A DNA stretch of 64,000 nt. Source: Desulfomicrobium sp. ZS1. GTDB lineage: Bacteria; Desulfobacterota; Desulfovibrionia; Desulfovibrionales; Desulfomicrobiaceae. Under the pieces are notes generated by a model. The model saw nothing but the letters and a program-made list of their open reading frames with translations, did not search any database and was not told where the DNA came from. Each line of letters begins with the position of its first letter. The first letter of the stretch is position 1. The translations under genes and the position numbers were made by a program. Of the stretch, positions 29,280 through 38,090 are shown in pieces. The DNA is taken from the NCBI RefSeq assembly GCF_024204645.1, contig NZ_CP100351.1, positions 1,178,001-1,242,000 on the forward strand, given 5' to 3'.

Positions 29280-31388
29280 ATGTTTCGTTATCTTGCGGCG
29301 GCACGGAGAATTCTCGCTCTGGGCACCGTACTGTGCCTGACGGTATTCGTCGGACTAGGTTACGCGGCCCTTGCAGATCTCGAAGGCACGCAGGGGCACG
29401 CACCAACAGACTCCCTTTCCGCCCTGGAAGGAGATGCCGGGCATGCCGGTGCCGCCGCTCCTGATGACGGAATAGTCTGCCAGCCCGGGGCTCCGTGCCT
29501 GGAAGCGGCCACGCAGCTGCCGCTGCGTATTCTGCCCCGTCCTTTCTCCGCCATGTACCGCGAGGCGGCGGCCAGCGAGGACGGCATCGTCCAGGCCAAT
29601 GTCCCTGCCTTCAAACCCCTTTATGTCTTTGACCGCCAGGGCCTTGATCTGAGCCAGGCTGCTGATCCGCGCGGCTGGTACCAGGTCGGTCCCTCCAAGA
29701 CCGAGCCCGTGGGCTGGATGCAGGCCAAGGATGTGCTCGAATGGCGGCAGGCCCTGCTGGTCTCCTATACCCACCCCGGCAACCCTCTTGAAGGGCGCAG
29801 ACCCGTGCTCATGTTCAGCGACCGCGCCGCCCTGGAAGCCGTGGTCGACGACATGGACATGGCCGGCAAGGCCAAGGGCATTTACGCGGCCATCGACGGC
29901 GGCAACATCCCGGACAGCGTGGTCAGCATGGAGCCGCAGCGCTTTGTCGACATAACCCGCCAGTTTTACGTGCTGCCCATCCTGCAGTGGTCGCAGACCA
30001 GGATCGACGGCGATGACGTCCGCCTTCTGCAATTGGCTGCCGCCGTGCCGAACAGCCGCGGGGCCGACACCCTCGCAAGTCCGGACTATCTGGAACAGGC
30101 GCAGGTGGGCCGTTCTGCGGGCGGGGCGGTCATGCGCGACGTGAAGACCGATGTAGTTTTTGTCATCGACACCAGCCGCAGCATGCAGCCCTTCATCGAT
30201 ATGACCCGTGAGGCCGTGGCCGGGATGACCAAAAAATTCAGCGCCGAGACCGCCGATCGTTTCCGGTTCGGCCTGGTGGTTTTCCGGGATTCCCTGGAAG
30301 CCGCGCCGCAGCTTGAATACGTGACCCGCAACCTCACCCCCGAGCTGGTCCCGGGCGAACAGCTTGTCGACCTGCTGGAGAAGGAAGGCGGGGCCACGGC
30401 CGTCGGCAGCGTGGACTATGCGGAAGAGGCCTTCGCCGGCGTGGACGAGGCCCTGCGCTCAAAATGGCGCGAAGGGGTGCTACGCTTCGTCATCTTCATC
30501 GGTGACGCCAGTTCGCACCCCAAGGGCCATCCCCAGAACACCAGCGGCAAGGACGAAACCGACCTGCGCCGCGAATACGACGACGCCCAGGTGCACCTTT
30601 TCGCCATCCATCTGCAGGATCCCCGCGCGGCCGAGGATCATCCCCGCGCATTGGCCCAGTTTTCCCACCTCTCCCGCGTGCGCGGCGATGCCGAGAGTTC
30701 CGCCATCAAGGAGGTCAACGCTTTCGAGGAGCAGCAGTACCGCGATCTGGTCGAGCATCTGACCGGCCGCATCAATGCCCTGCTGGGCCAAACCATGGGC
30801 GGTTCCGCCGGCGCCGATCCGGCGGGCGCGGCTCCGCTTGAGGAGTTCGACAAGCTCTGGGAAGCGGCGCTCATCGAATACGTCGGCAAGGAAGCGACTC
30901 CGCCCAAGGACATCGTGGCCTGGACCCTGGATCGCGACCTGATCAACCCCGCCGACCGCTCTCTCGACGTGCGCGTCCTGGTCACGCGCGAACAGTTGTC
31001 CTCTCTGGCCCAGTCCCTGGATCAGGTCGTACAGGCGCTGATGCGCGCCCAGGTCACGCAGGGGCAGTTCTTCGAGGCCCTGCAGAGCGTGTCCGGACAG
31101 GCCATGAAGCGCCCTGACGACATCGGCGGCGCGGCCACCCTGGCCGAATCGGGGCTGCTCCCGGCCTTTATCCAGAGCCTGCCTTACAAGAGCGACATTC
31201 TGTCCCTGACCGACGACATGTTCGCGAGCATGACGGCGGAACAGCGCTCGCAATTGGAGTGGAGCGTGCTGGCCAAGCTCGATCAGTACCGGACCATCAA
31301 CGAGCAGGTCGACGCGTGGTTCCGCTTGAACGACACGGACCCGGACCAGGATCTGGTCTATCCGCTGCATCTCGATTACCTGCCGTAG
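29280..31388 (+). CDS. Periplasmic SH3-like/von Willebrand factor A protein (PpkA C-terminal-like, no kinase)
   Basis: The 702-residue protein has an N-terminal membrane anchor or signal (ILALGTVLCLTVFVGLGYAA). An SH3-like segment follows (about 75-170; PLYVFDRQGLDLSQ, GWMQAKDVLEWRQALLVSYT), then a vWA domain from about residue 288 with the metal site in VVFVIDTSRSM, and a helical C-terminal part. This SH3-vWA order matches, from memory, the periplasmic half of the type VI secretion kinase PpkA. No kinase domain is present in or near the gene. The next three genes match TagT, TagS and TagR, so a sensory role in the envelope is inferred. Confidence 0.8.
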   Translation: MFRYLAAARRILALGTVLCLTVFVGLGYAALADLEGTQGHAPTDSLSALEGDAGHAGAAAPDDGIVCQPGAPCLEAATQLPLRILPRPFSAMYREAAASEDGIVQANVPAFKPLYVFDRQGLDLSQAADPRGWYQVGPSKTEPVGWMQAKDVLEWRQALLVSYTHPGNPLEGRRPVLMFSDRAALEAVVDDMDMAGKAKGIYAAIDGGNIPDSVVSMEPQRFVDITRQFYVLPILQWSQTRIDGDDVRLLQLAAAVPNSRGADTLASPDYLEQAQVGRSAGGAVMRDVKTDVVFVIDTSRSMQPFIDMTREAVAGMTKKFSAETADRFRFGLVVFRDSLEAAPQLEYVTRNLTPELVPGEQLVDLLEKEGGATAVGSVDYAEEAFAGVDEALRSKWREGVLRFVIFIGDASSHPKGHPQNTSGKDETDLRREYDDAQVHLFAIHLQDPRAAEDHPRALAQFSHLSRVRGDAESSAIKEVNAFEEQQYRDLVEHLTGRINALLGQTMGGSAGADPAGAAPLEEFDKLWEAALIEYVGKEATPPKDIVAWTLDRDLINPADRSLDVRVLVTREQLSSLAQSLDQVVQALMRAQVTQGQFFEALQSVSGQAMKRPDDIGGAATLAESGLLPAFIQSLPYKSDILSLTDDMFASMTAEQRSQLEWSVLAKLDQYRTINEQVDAWFRLNDTDPDQDLVYPLHLDYLP

Positions 31389-31400
31389 GCGGGAAGAAGC

Positions 31401-32156
31401 ATGGTTGCAGCGACCACGCCCATGGTTCGCCTGGAAGAACTCGTCAAGACGCGCTCCCAGAGCGAGAGCGTCTTCGAGCTGCGCGTGCCGGAGTTCACGG
31501 TCCGGCCCGGTCAGATGGTCGCGGTCATCGGCGAGAGCGGCTGCGGCAAGAGCACGCTGCTTGATACGCTCGCCTTGGTCATGGCTCCGACCCGGGTCGG
31601 GCGCTTTGAGATCACTTCCGAATTGGAAGGCTCGTGCGATGTCGCGGCCCTGTGGGCCCGGGACGACGAAGATGCCCTGTCCGCCCTGCGCCGCGACCTG
31701 TTCGGCTATGTTCTGCAGACCGGCGGCCTGCTGCCTTTTTTGAGCGTGCGGCAGAACATCTGCCTGCCGGCGCGGATCAAGGGCGGCGATATCGCTCCGT
31801 CCAGGCTGGATGCTCTGGCCGAACGTCTCGGAGTGGCCGGTTGTCTGGACCGGAGGCCCGTGGCCTTGTCCATCGGGCAGCGCCAGCGGGTGGCCATCCT
31901 GCGGGCCCTGGCGCATCAGCCGCGCCTGGTGCTGGCCGACGAACCCACGGCGGCCGTGGACAAGGCCCGGGCGCGGGCCATCATGGACGACATGCACCGC
32001 CTGGCCCGGGACGAGTCCGTGGCCGTGGTGGTGGTGACCCATGACGTGGACCTGGTCATGGACCGCGCCGACGTGGCCTACACCTTTGATACGCAGCAGG
32101 TCTCCGAACATGTCACCAGCTCGCTGTGCCGGCCGGTCAACGGGAGCGGGTCATGA
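31401..32156 (+). CDS. ABC transporter ATP-binding protein (TagT-like)
   Basis: The 251-residue ATPase has Walker A GESGCGKST, Q-loop YVLQTGGLLPFLSVRQNICL, Walker B LVLADEPTAAVD and switch VTHDVDL. The signature reads LSIGQRQRVAILRAL, with isoleucine in place of the usual second glycine-region residue (LSGGQ), a deviation worth noting. It lies 12 bp after the vWA gene and its stop overlaps the permease start (ATGA). It should power the FtsX-type permease next to it, as TagT does with TagS. Confidence 0.85.
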   Translation: MVAATTPMVRLEELVKTRSQSESVFELRVPEFTVRPGQMVAVIGESGCGKSTLLDTLALVMAPTRVGRFEITSELEGSCDVAALWARDDEDALSALRRDLFGYVLQTGGLLPFLSVRQNICLPARIKGGDIAPSRLDALAERLGVAGCLDRRPVALSIGQRQRVAILRALAHQPRLVLADEPTAAVDKARARAIMDDMHRLARDESVAVVVVTHDVDLVMDRADVAYTFDTQQVSEHVTSSLCRPVNGSGS

Positions 32157-33982
32157 CCCCGGCTCGGCCCCTGAGGCTCATCCCCGCCCTCGCGGCCCTG
32201 CACCTGCGTCACGAATGGATTCTGACTCTTTGTCTCGTCATCGCCCTGGCGGCGGTGATCTCTCCCCTGCTTGTCCTACTTGGCCTTAAACACGGCACCA
32301 TCCAGACTCTGCGCGAGCGCCTGGTGGAAGACCCGGTTTTTCGCGAGATCCGGCCGTCGCAAACCAGGGAGTTCAAGCCCGAGTGGTTCAAGGATGTGGC
32401 CTCCTGGTCCGGAATCGGCTTTTTGACTCCGACCATCCTGCCCCTGTCCTCGGTCATCAGCATGGTGCGCGGCGAAACGGACAAAACCGAACTCTTCGAT
32501 CTCATCCCGACCGCTCCCGGCGATCCGCTGCTCCTTGAAAACGGCGGAATCGTGCCCACGGACGGCGAGGCCGTGCTCACGGCCGAGGCTGCCAGGCGAC
32601 TGGGGTTGAGCGCCGGAGGCGAGGCCGTGGCGAGGGTGACGCGGTCCCGGGGCGGACGCACCGAGAATGTGGAGGTCAGGCTCAAGGTCGCGGCCGTGCT
32701 CGACGCGCGGGCCGGGTCTTTGGCGCGGGTCTATGCACCGCTTTCGTTCGTGCTCGACGTGGAGGCCTACAAGGAAGGGTACGCGGCCCCGGCCCGCGGC
32801 TGGGCCGGCGACACGCCGGAGCCCTACGCAAGCTTCGACGGCGCGGTGCTCCTGCTGCCGGAACCATTGCTTCCCATCAGCAGGTCGGGCCTGGTCATCA
32901 ACACCGGCTTTGGCCGCATCGCGGACATCTCGTCGGACGGGGTCAGGGATCTGCTTGGTTTTTCTCCGCCGCCGGGTCTTGCGGTCTACAACCTGCTTTC
33001 CCCTGGAGCGTCCATCACCGCGTCCAACCTGCGGGCCATCGATCAGAAACTGCGCGGGTACACCCGCGCGCTGCTGCCGTATGTCCGTGATGTCGTGGTC
33101 AAGCAAGGTGATGAGGAGCTGCGCTTGGTGGGCCTGTCCATAGACGCGGAGCAGGCTCAGCTGCTCGGGCTTTCGCCTACGCCGTGGGGCGGATACACCG
33201 GCAGGCTGCCCGAGCGGATTCTGAGCGTGCTGTGGCCTGCGGTCCAGAACGTGCCCGCCGCAGAAAAAACAGCGGTGCGCAGCCTTGGGGCGGCCGAACT
33301 GGAATTCGACCTGCACCAGGCCGGGGAGACCGCGCTTGAGCATCCGGTGGTGCCGGTGGAGCTTCTGGGGGTGCTGCGCACCGCCACGCAGCGCGCCGTG
33401 GCCTTTGACCGCGCGGCGGAACGCTTCGAGATGGCGCGCGGCGGGTATCGGGGCTTTCGCCTCTATGCGCGCAGCATCGACGATGTGCCTGGACTGTATC
33501 ACAGACTCAAAGGCCAGGGCATCGAGGTCATGGCCGAAGTCGAGGCCATCGAGCGCATCCAGGTATTGGACCGGGGCCTTACTCGTCTCTTCTGGCTCAT
33601 CGCGCTGCTGGGAGTTTTCGGCGGCACGGCCGTGCTGGTGTCCAGTCTGTACGCGGCCGTGGAGCGGCGCAGGCGCGATCTGGGGGTTTTCAGGCTCCTG
33701 GGTTTTGCGCGCAGGCATGTCTTTTTCTTTCCCATTGCGCAGGGGCTCATGATTGCCGCTCTGGGTCTGGCCGCCGGATTCGGCGGCTACGGAGTCCTGG
33801 GCGCGACCATCAACCATGCCTTTGCCTCGGAACTCGCTCCGGGCGAGGCTTTTTGCGTTCTGCCGGGAACGTATGTCCCGGTGTTCTGTATCGTAACCCT
33901 CGCCCTGGCGGCTCTGGCCTCGCTGGCAGCCGCGTGGCGGGCGACATGCATCGATCCTGCGGAGGTCATTCGTGAACAATGA
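32153..33982 (+). CDS. FtsX-like ABC permease (TagS-like)
   Basis: The 609-residue inner-membrane protein has one N-terminal helix (LTLCLVIALAAVISPLLVLL), a long periplasmic domain of about 430 residues, and a C-terminal block of three helices (LFWLIALLGVFGGTAVLVSS, FPIAQGLMIAALGLAAGFGG, PVFCIVTLALAALASLAAAW). The FtsX signature RRRRDLGVFRLLGFARRHVF precedes the last pair. ATG 32153 overlaps the ATPase stop. The single permease block and the partner genes match TagS rather than LolC/E. Confidence 0.83.
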   Translation: MTPARPLRLIPALAALHLRHEWILTLCLVIALAAVISPLLVLLGLKHGTIQTLRERLVEDPVFREIRPSQTREFKPEWFKDVASWSGIGFLTPTILPLSSVISMVRGETDKTELFDLIPTAPGDPLLLENGGIVPTDGEAVLTAEAARRLGLSAGGEAVARVTRSRGGRTENVEVRLKVAAVLDARAGSLARVYAPLSFVLDVEAYKEGYAAPARGWAGDTPEPYASFDGAVLLLPEPLLPISRSGLVINTGFGRIADISSDGVRDLLGFSPPPGLAVYNLLSPGASITASNLRAIDQKLRGYTRALLPYVRDVVVKQGDEELRLVGLSIDAEQAQLLGLSPTPWGGYTGRLPERILSVLWPAVQNVPAAEKTAVRSLGAAELEFDLHQAGETALEHPVVPVELLGVLRTATQRAVAFDRAAERFEMARGGYRGFRLYARSIDDVPGLYHRLKGQGIEVMAEVEAIERIQVLDRGLTRLFWLIALLGVFGGTAVLVSSLYAAVERRRRDLGVFRLLGFARRHVFFFPIAQGLMIAALGLAAGFGGYGVLGATINHAFASELAPGEAFCVLPGTYVPVFCIVTLALAALASLAAAWRATCIDPAEVIREQ

Positions 33983-35675
33983 TGGCGTGAGGCCGAAATG
34001 TCGAGTTTCGGTCGTGATGATTTTTCTTTTTTTCGCGGTGGCATGCTGTCTCGCGGTTTCGATGAACGCGGCCCTGGCCGAAGCGCCGCCGCAGACCCCG
34101 TACAATCCCAAACCGGCCGAAGGCGACCTGGTCCTACCCATGCCGGGCGACGCCGAGATGGTTTTTCGCCGGGTGCCGGTGCCGGGCAGCGGTTTCTGGG
34201 GCGACCAGAGCCGCATCATCCAGATCGGCGACGCTTCGGGGGGCATCTTCGAAGGCCTGCAGCGCACCCAGATCAGCGGCTCCTTTCCGTCCGGCACGGA
34301 TGAGGCCTGGGAGCTGGTCATGGCCAAGTACGAGCTGACCCGTGGCCAGTATGTCGCGGTCATGGGCATGGACGCTCTGCTGGCCGCCAGCGGAGACCCC
34401 GAGGACAAGAAGCTGCCGACCCTGAAGGGTCGTGAGCTGCGCGACGCGCTGATGCTGCCCCTGGCCTATGTCGGCCACGGGGACGTGCTCGAATTCATCC
34501 GCCGCTACAATCAGTGGCTGTTCGATTCGGCCCATCCCGAGCGGGTGGCAGCCATGCCCCGCCTGGACGAGGTGCCCGGATTCATGCGCCTGCCCACCGA
34601 GGACGAATGGGAATACTGCGCCCGGGGCGGTCTCGCGTCCATCCAGGCCGGGGCCTTCGACAACGCCCTGCCGTTTGCTGCGGCCGAGGCCAACGAGTTC
34701 GCCTGGCATCTCGGCAACGCCAAGCACCAGTTGCGGCCGGTGGGGCTGCGCAAGCCCGACGCGGGCGGGTTTCACGACCTCTTCGGCAACGCCCAGGAGA
34801 TGACCTCGGGCCTGTTCCGGCCGGAGATCTGGCAGGGCAAGCCCGGCGGCGTGGCCGTGCGCGGCGGGAGCGTCTCCACCCCGGCCGCTGATCTGCGCAG
34901 CGCGCTTCGCGCGGAGCTCGACGTCTACGCCTGGAACGTTGACGAGAAAAAGGTCGAGGAGAGGAGATCCTTCAACACCGGGGCGCGTCTGGCCATCGGA
35001 GCCAACGTGGTGGTGACCTCGGGCCAGCGCGCCCGCATCGAGAAAGAGTACGAGGCCTACAAGGCCGACTTGCGCAGGACCATGCCCGTGGGCCGCACCC
35101 TCGATAACCTGGTCAGCCAGGCCTCGGTCCAGATCGGCGCGGCCGACCCCATCATCGAGCGCCTCATAAAGGACAACCCGGCCCTCAAAGAGCCCCTGGG
35201 GGCGGTCCAGTCCACCCTGGACAAGGCCAGAGAGCGTCTTGAACTGGCCCAGCGCGAGAGCGCGCGCAGCCTGGCCCAGGACGCGGCCCGCAACGGGGTC
35301 AATCTGTCGGTCTATCTGTCCCGCCTGGAGCGGCTGACGGACACGCTGGCCCTGGCCAAGGAACTTGCCGAGACGTCGACGCGCTACCAGGAGCAGGTCG
35401 CGGCGGTGGAGAAGTCCATGGCTGAGCTTAAGACGGCGCTGGGCGAGCAGATGCAGGGCTACAAGGACAAGATCGGAACCCTGGGCGAGTACGAGAAGGC
35501 CTACATCGACTTCGCCTTCACGGAGCTTGAGGGCCGGGAAATGACCAAACGCGAACGCCTGGTCATGAAGCTGCTCAAAGGGCACGCCCAGAACTTCGCG
35601 GAGCAGCGCCGTGCGGATACCGAACTTTGGCTGGAGGAGTTCCGCAAGGGCTTCGCCGAATTTTCAGATTCATAA
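33972..35675 (+). CDS. Periplasmic FGE-fold (sulfatase-modifying factor-like) protein, TagR-like
   Basis: The 567-residue exported protein has a signal peptide (MIFLFFAVACCLAVSMNAAL). A formylglycine-generating-enzyme fold follows, with MAKYELTRGQYVAVMGMDAL, MRLPTEDEWEYCARGG, LFGNAQEMTSGLF and VAVRGGSVSTPAADLRSALR. The C-terminal 200 residues are a coiled coil. TagR of the type VI Tag pathway is also an FGE-fold periplasmic protein, and it regulates the kinase rather than modifying sulfatases. GTG 33972 is used: GGAGG lies six bases upstream and it overlaps the permease end by 11 bp. No sulfatase gene is in the window. Confidence 0.85.
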   Translation: MNNDGVRPKCRVSVVMIFLFFAVACCLAVSMNAALAEAPPQTPYNPKPAEGDLVLPMPGDAEMVFRRVPVPGSGFWGDQSRIIQIGDASGGIFEGLQRTQISGSFPSGTDEAWELVMAKYELTRGQYVAVMGMDALLAASGDPEDKKLPTLKGRELRDALMLPLAYVGHGDVLEFIRRYNQWLFDSAHPERVAAMPRLDEVPGFMRLPTEDEWEYCARGGLASIQAGAFDNALPFAAAEANEFAWHLGNAKHQLRPVGLRKPDAGGFHDLFGNAQEMTSGLFRPEIWQGKPGGVAVRGGSVSTPAADLRSALRAELDVYAWNVDEKKVEERRSFNTGARLAIGANVVVTSGQRARIEKEYEAYKADLRRTMPVGRTLDNLVSQASVQIGAADPIIERLIKDNPALKEPLGAVQSTLDKARERLELAQRESARSLAQDAARNGVNLSVYLSRLERLTDTLALAKELAETSTRYQEQVAAVEKSMAELKTALGEQMQGYKDKIGTLGEYEKAYIDFAFTELEGREMTKRERLVMKLLKGHAQNFAEQRRADTELWLEEFRKGFAEFSDS

Positions 35676-35702
35676 AATGAACATTTTCAGGAGGATGACG
35701 TG

Positions 35703-36350
35703 ATGAAAAAGATAGTGAAAGTTCTTGTCGTGGTACTTCTGGTCTTCGCCATGCTGCCCGGATGCGCGACCATGACCGACAAGAACCGCACTCAGGCCGA
35801 AGGCACGGGCGTGGGCGCGGTGCTGGGTGGCCTGCTCGGTTATGCCGTGGGCGGGGGCAAGGGCGCGGCCATCGGAGCCGCGGCCGGCGCGGGGCTCGGC
35901 TTTCTGGTCGGCAACGAGATCGCCAAGCGCAAGCAGGCCTACGCCACTACGGAGGAGTTCCTCGACGCGGAAATCTCCAACACGCAGGAGTACAACAAGA
36001 CGGCCATCGCCTACAACGCGAAGCTCTCCAAGGACGTGGCCACGCTGGAAAAGCAGTCCAAGACCCTGCGCGCCCAGTACGACAAGGGCACGGTGGACAA
36101 GAAGGTTTTGGCGGCCAAAAGCGACGAGCTGCAGAAGAAGATCGACGCCAGCAAGAAGCTTGAAAATACCCTGGCCAAGGAGCTTGACGTCCAGACCGCC
36201 ATCCTGGCCGACGAGAAAAAGGCCCGCCCTGCCGGCGACCAGTACGTCGCTCGCCTGGAAAAGGAAGTCGGCACGCTGCAGAAGAACCTGGACAAGCTGC
36301 GTGACGGCAGTACCCAGCTGGCCCAGATCGACCAGAGGCTGAGCGTATGA
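35703..36350 (+). CDS. Glycine-zipper coiled-coil lipoprotein (possible TagQ counterpart)
   Basis: The 215-residue product has a lipoprotein signal ending MLPGCAT. A glycine-zipper membrane segment follows (GVGAVLGGLLGYAVGGGKGA, then IGAAAGAGLGFLVGNEIA), then a long coiled coil to the C terminus. It is placed where a TagQ lipoprotein would be expected if the Tag order is mirrored, but I see no sequence reason to call it TagQ. ATG 35703 follows an AGGAGG site. Its stop overlaps the next start. Confidence 0.7.
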   Translation: MKKIVKVLVVVLLVFAMLPGCATMTDKNRTQAEGTGVGAVLGGLLGYAVGGGKGAAIGAAAGAGLGFLVGNEIAKRKQAYATTEEFLDAEISNTQEYNKTAIAYNAKLSKDVATLEKQSKTLRAQYDKGTVDKKVLAAKSDELQKKIDASKKLENTLAKELDVQTAILADEKKARPAGDQYVARLEKEVGTLQKNLDKLRDGSTQLAQIDQRLSV

Positions 36351-36889
36351 GGACGGCGATTCTCATCCCCATACTGCTGGCGGCCATGCTGCTGGGCGGT
36401 TGCGCGGGTCAGCACGACCCGCGCACAGGCGGTTTTTTCGGCGGGGTGGCCGGGCTGGGTGGCGGCGGCTACAAGGATCGCGTGGCGGAACGCGAGGCCC
36501 GGCTTGCAGAGCTGCGTGCCACCCAAAGCGAACTCGACGCCGAAAAGGGGCAGCTAGAGTCCCAGAAATCGGCGGCCCAGGCCCTGGTCGACAAGGACCA
36601 GGCCCGAGTGAAAGCCATGCAGACCGAGATAGCGGCCCTGGACAAGAAGACCAAAAGCCTCGCCGCCCAGGATGGCGCGGACGCGCAGCGCGTGGCCGAC
36701 CTGCAGAAGCGGGTCACCGACCTGAAAGGGAAAATGAACAAACAGGCGTCGTCCCTGGATGATCTGGAAGGCAGCGGCCTTGGCGACGCGGACATGGACC
36801 TGCGCCGCAAGCAGCTCGAAAAGCAGCGCGATGCCCTGCGCAAGGAATACGATTTGCTCATGAAGATGCAGTTGGAGCTTGCCCAGTGA
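36347..36889 (+). CDS. Coiled-coil lipoprotein, function unknown
   Basis: The 180-residue product has a lipoprotein signal ending LLGGCAG, a short glycine-rich stretch (GGFFGGVAGLGGGGYKD) and then an almost continuous coiled coil. It resembles the lipoprotein just upstream in plan and may be a diverged duplicate. Its start overlaps the previous stop, and its own stop overlaps the GTG start of the protease gene, so the three genes are translationally coupled. Confidence 0.68.
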   Translation: MRTAILIPILLAAMLLGGCAGQHDPRTGGFFGGVAGLGGGGYKDRVAEREARLAELRATQSELDAEKGQLESQKSAAQALVDKDQARVKAMQTEIAALDKKTKSLAAQDGADAQRVADLQKRVTDLKGKMNKQASSLDDLEGSGLGDADMDLRRKQLEKQRDALRKEYDLLMKMQLELAQ

Positions 36890-37989
36890 GGATTGCGTTC
36901 TTCTGGATGCTGGCCGTGCTGATGGCCTTGCCGGTCCCTGCGGGGGCGCAGTCCGTGCCCCTGGAGGAGATCCGCCGGATTCTGCTGAACGAGGCCCTGG
37001 TTCCCCCGAATCATGCGGAACTTGAAAAATTGGACGAAGCCGGACTGCCCGCCTTTTTGGAACGGTTCGATCCGTATGCGCGCTACTTCCCGGCGCAGGA
37101 ATATCAGTCCCCCATGACCGGACGCGAGGCCTGGATCGGCATCGGCGCGGAGCTGATTGTGCGCGGCGAAGATATTTTCCTCTCCGTCTACCGGGGCGGC
37201 GCGGCGGACAAGGCGGGAGTGCCCGACCGCGCAAGGTTGCTTGAAGTCGACGGCCGGAGCGTGGCCGGGCTCGATGCCCAGGACGTGGCCGCGCTGCTGA
37301 AAGGCGAGGAGGACACCGCCGTGCGTCTGGCTTTGGCCCGGCCCGATGGCGGGAGCTTTGATGTCCGGGTCGCGCGCGAGACCTTCAAGCCCCTGGATGT
37401 GGAGCCCGTGCCTCCGGGGGATCGGCAGGTACTGCGCCTGCGCGAGTTCGTCGTCGGCATGACCCGCCCCGCGTTGCAGGCCACCATCGATTTTCTGGCC
37501 CGAAAGGGCGCGGGGCGTGACGGGCTGCTGATCATCGATCTGCGCGATGCTGGCGGCGGCGACCTCTACGAGGCCTTCGACATGGCGGGCATGTTCCTGC
37601 CTGCGGGAACGCTTCTGGGCACCATCCAGGACCGGGGCGAGATGGCGCGCGAAGTGCGGGCCCCGTCTGGGGAAAAGTACTCCATGCCCGTGGCGCTCAT
37701 CGTCGGCCCGGACACGGCCAGTTCCGCCGAAATCTTCGCCGGGGCCCTGCACCGGCAGGGCCGGGCCTTGCTGGTGGGCCGGCGCACCTACGGCAAATGC
37801 AGCTCCCAGACCGACGCCCGCCTGTCCGACGGATCGGTGCTGCGCTACACCAACCGAGACGTCCTGCTCCCGGATGGCAGCTCCTGCTCCGGGGCGGGCC
37901 TCGTGCCGGACAGGGAAGTGTCCGGCGCCGAGCTTATGGATCTGGCGGGCCTTGTGCAGGTGGTGGATAGCGTTCTGGCCGGCAAGTGA
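36886..37989 (+). CDS. Exported PDZ-S41 family serine protease
   Basis: This 367-residue C-terminal-processing-type protease has a signal peptide (WMLAVLMALPVPAGAQS), a PDZ domain (about 80-165; IGIGAELIVRGEDIFLSVYR) and an S41 catalytic domain. The serine is in PDTASSAEIFAGALH and the lysine in RRTYGKCSSQ, where TxGKG is usual. It is shorter than CtpA. The gene is coupled to two lipoprotein genes, so its substrates may be the exported proteins of this locus; that is inference. GTG at 36886 is the start. Confidence 0.85.
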   Translation: MRIAFFWMLAVLMALPVPAGAQSVPLEEIRRILLNEALVPPNHAELEKLDEAGLPAFLERFDPYARYFPAQEYQSPMTGREAWIGIGAELIVRGEDIFLSVYRGGAADKAGVPDRARLLEVDGRSVAGLDAQDVAALLKGEEDTAVRLALARPDGGSFDVRVARETFKPLDVEPVPPGDRQVLRLREFVVGMTRPALQATIDFLARKGAGRDGLLIIDLRDAGGGDLYEAFDMAGMFLPAGTLLGTIQDRGEMAREVRAPSGEKYSMPVALIVGPDTASSAEIFAGALHRQGRALLVGRRTYGKCSSQTDARLSDGSVLRYTNRDVLLPDGSSCSGAGLVPDREVSGAELMDLAGLVQVVDSVLAGK

Positions 37990-38090
37990 CCTTCGAATGG
38001 AGCTGCCGGGATGTTCTGCCATCACGGACGGATCGGAGTTGGGGACTGTCGTTTGCGCTGAGAACCAAGCGCTTTGAACACGGAGGCAAA

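Noticed and set aside
33972-35675. True formylglycine-generating enzyme for sulfatases
   Set aside because: The fold motif is present, but no sulfatase gene is nearby and the neighbours match the TagR context; a regulatory FGE-fold protein is the better reading.
37986-38090. N-terminal extension of the Sel1/VRAL protein from 37986
   Set aside because: The extension has no signal sequence and lies before a good GGAGG site and signal peptide starting at 38091.
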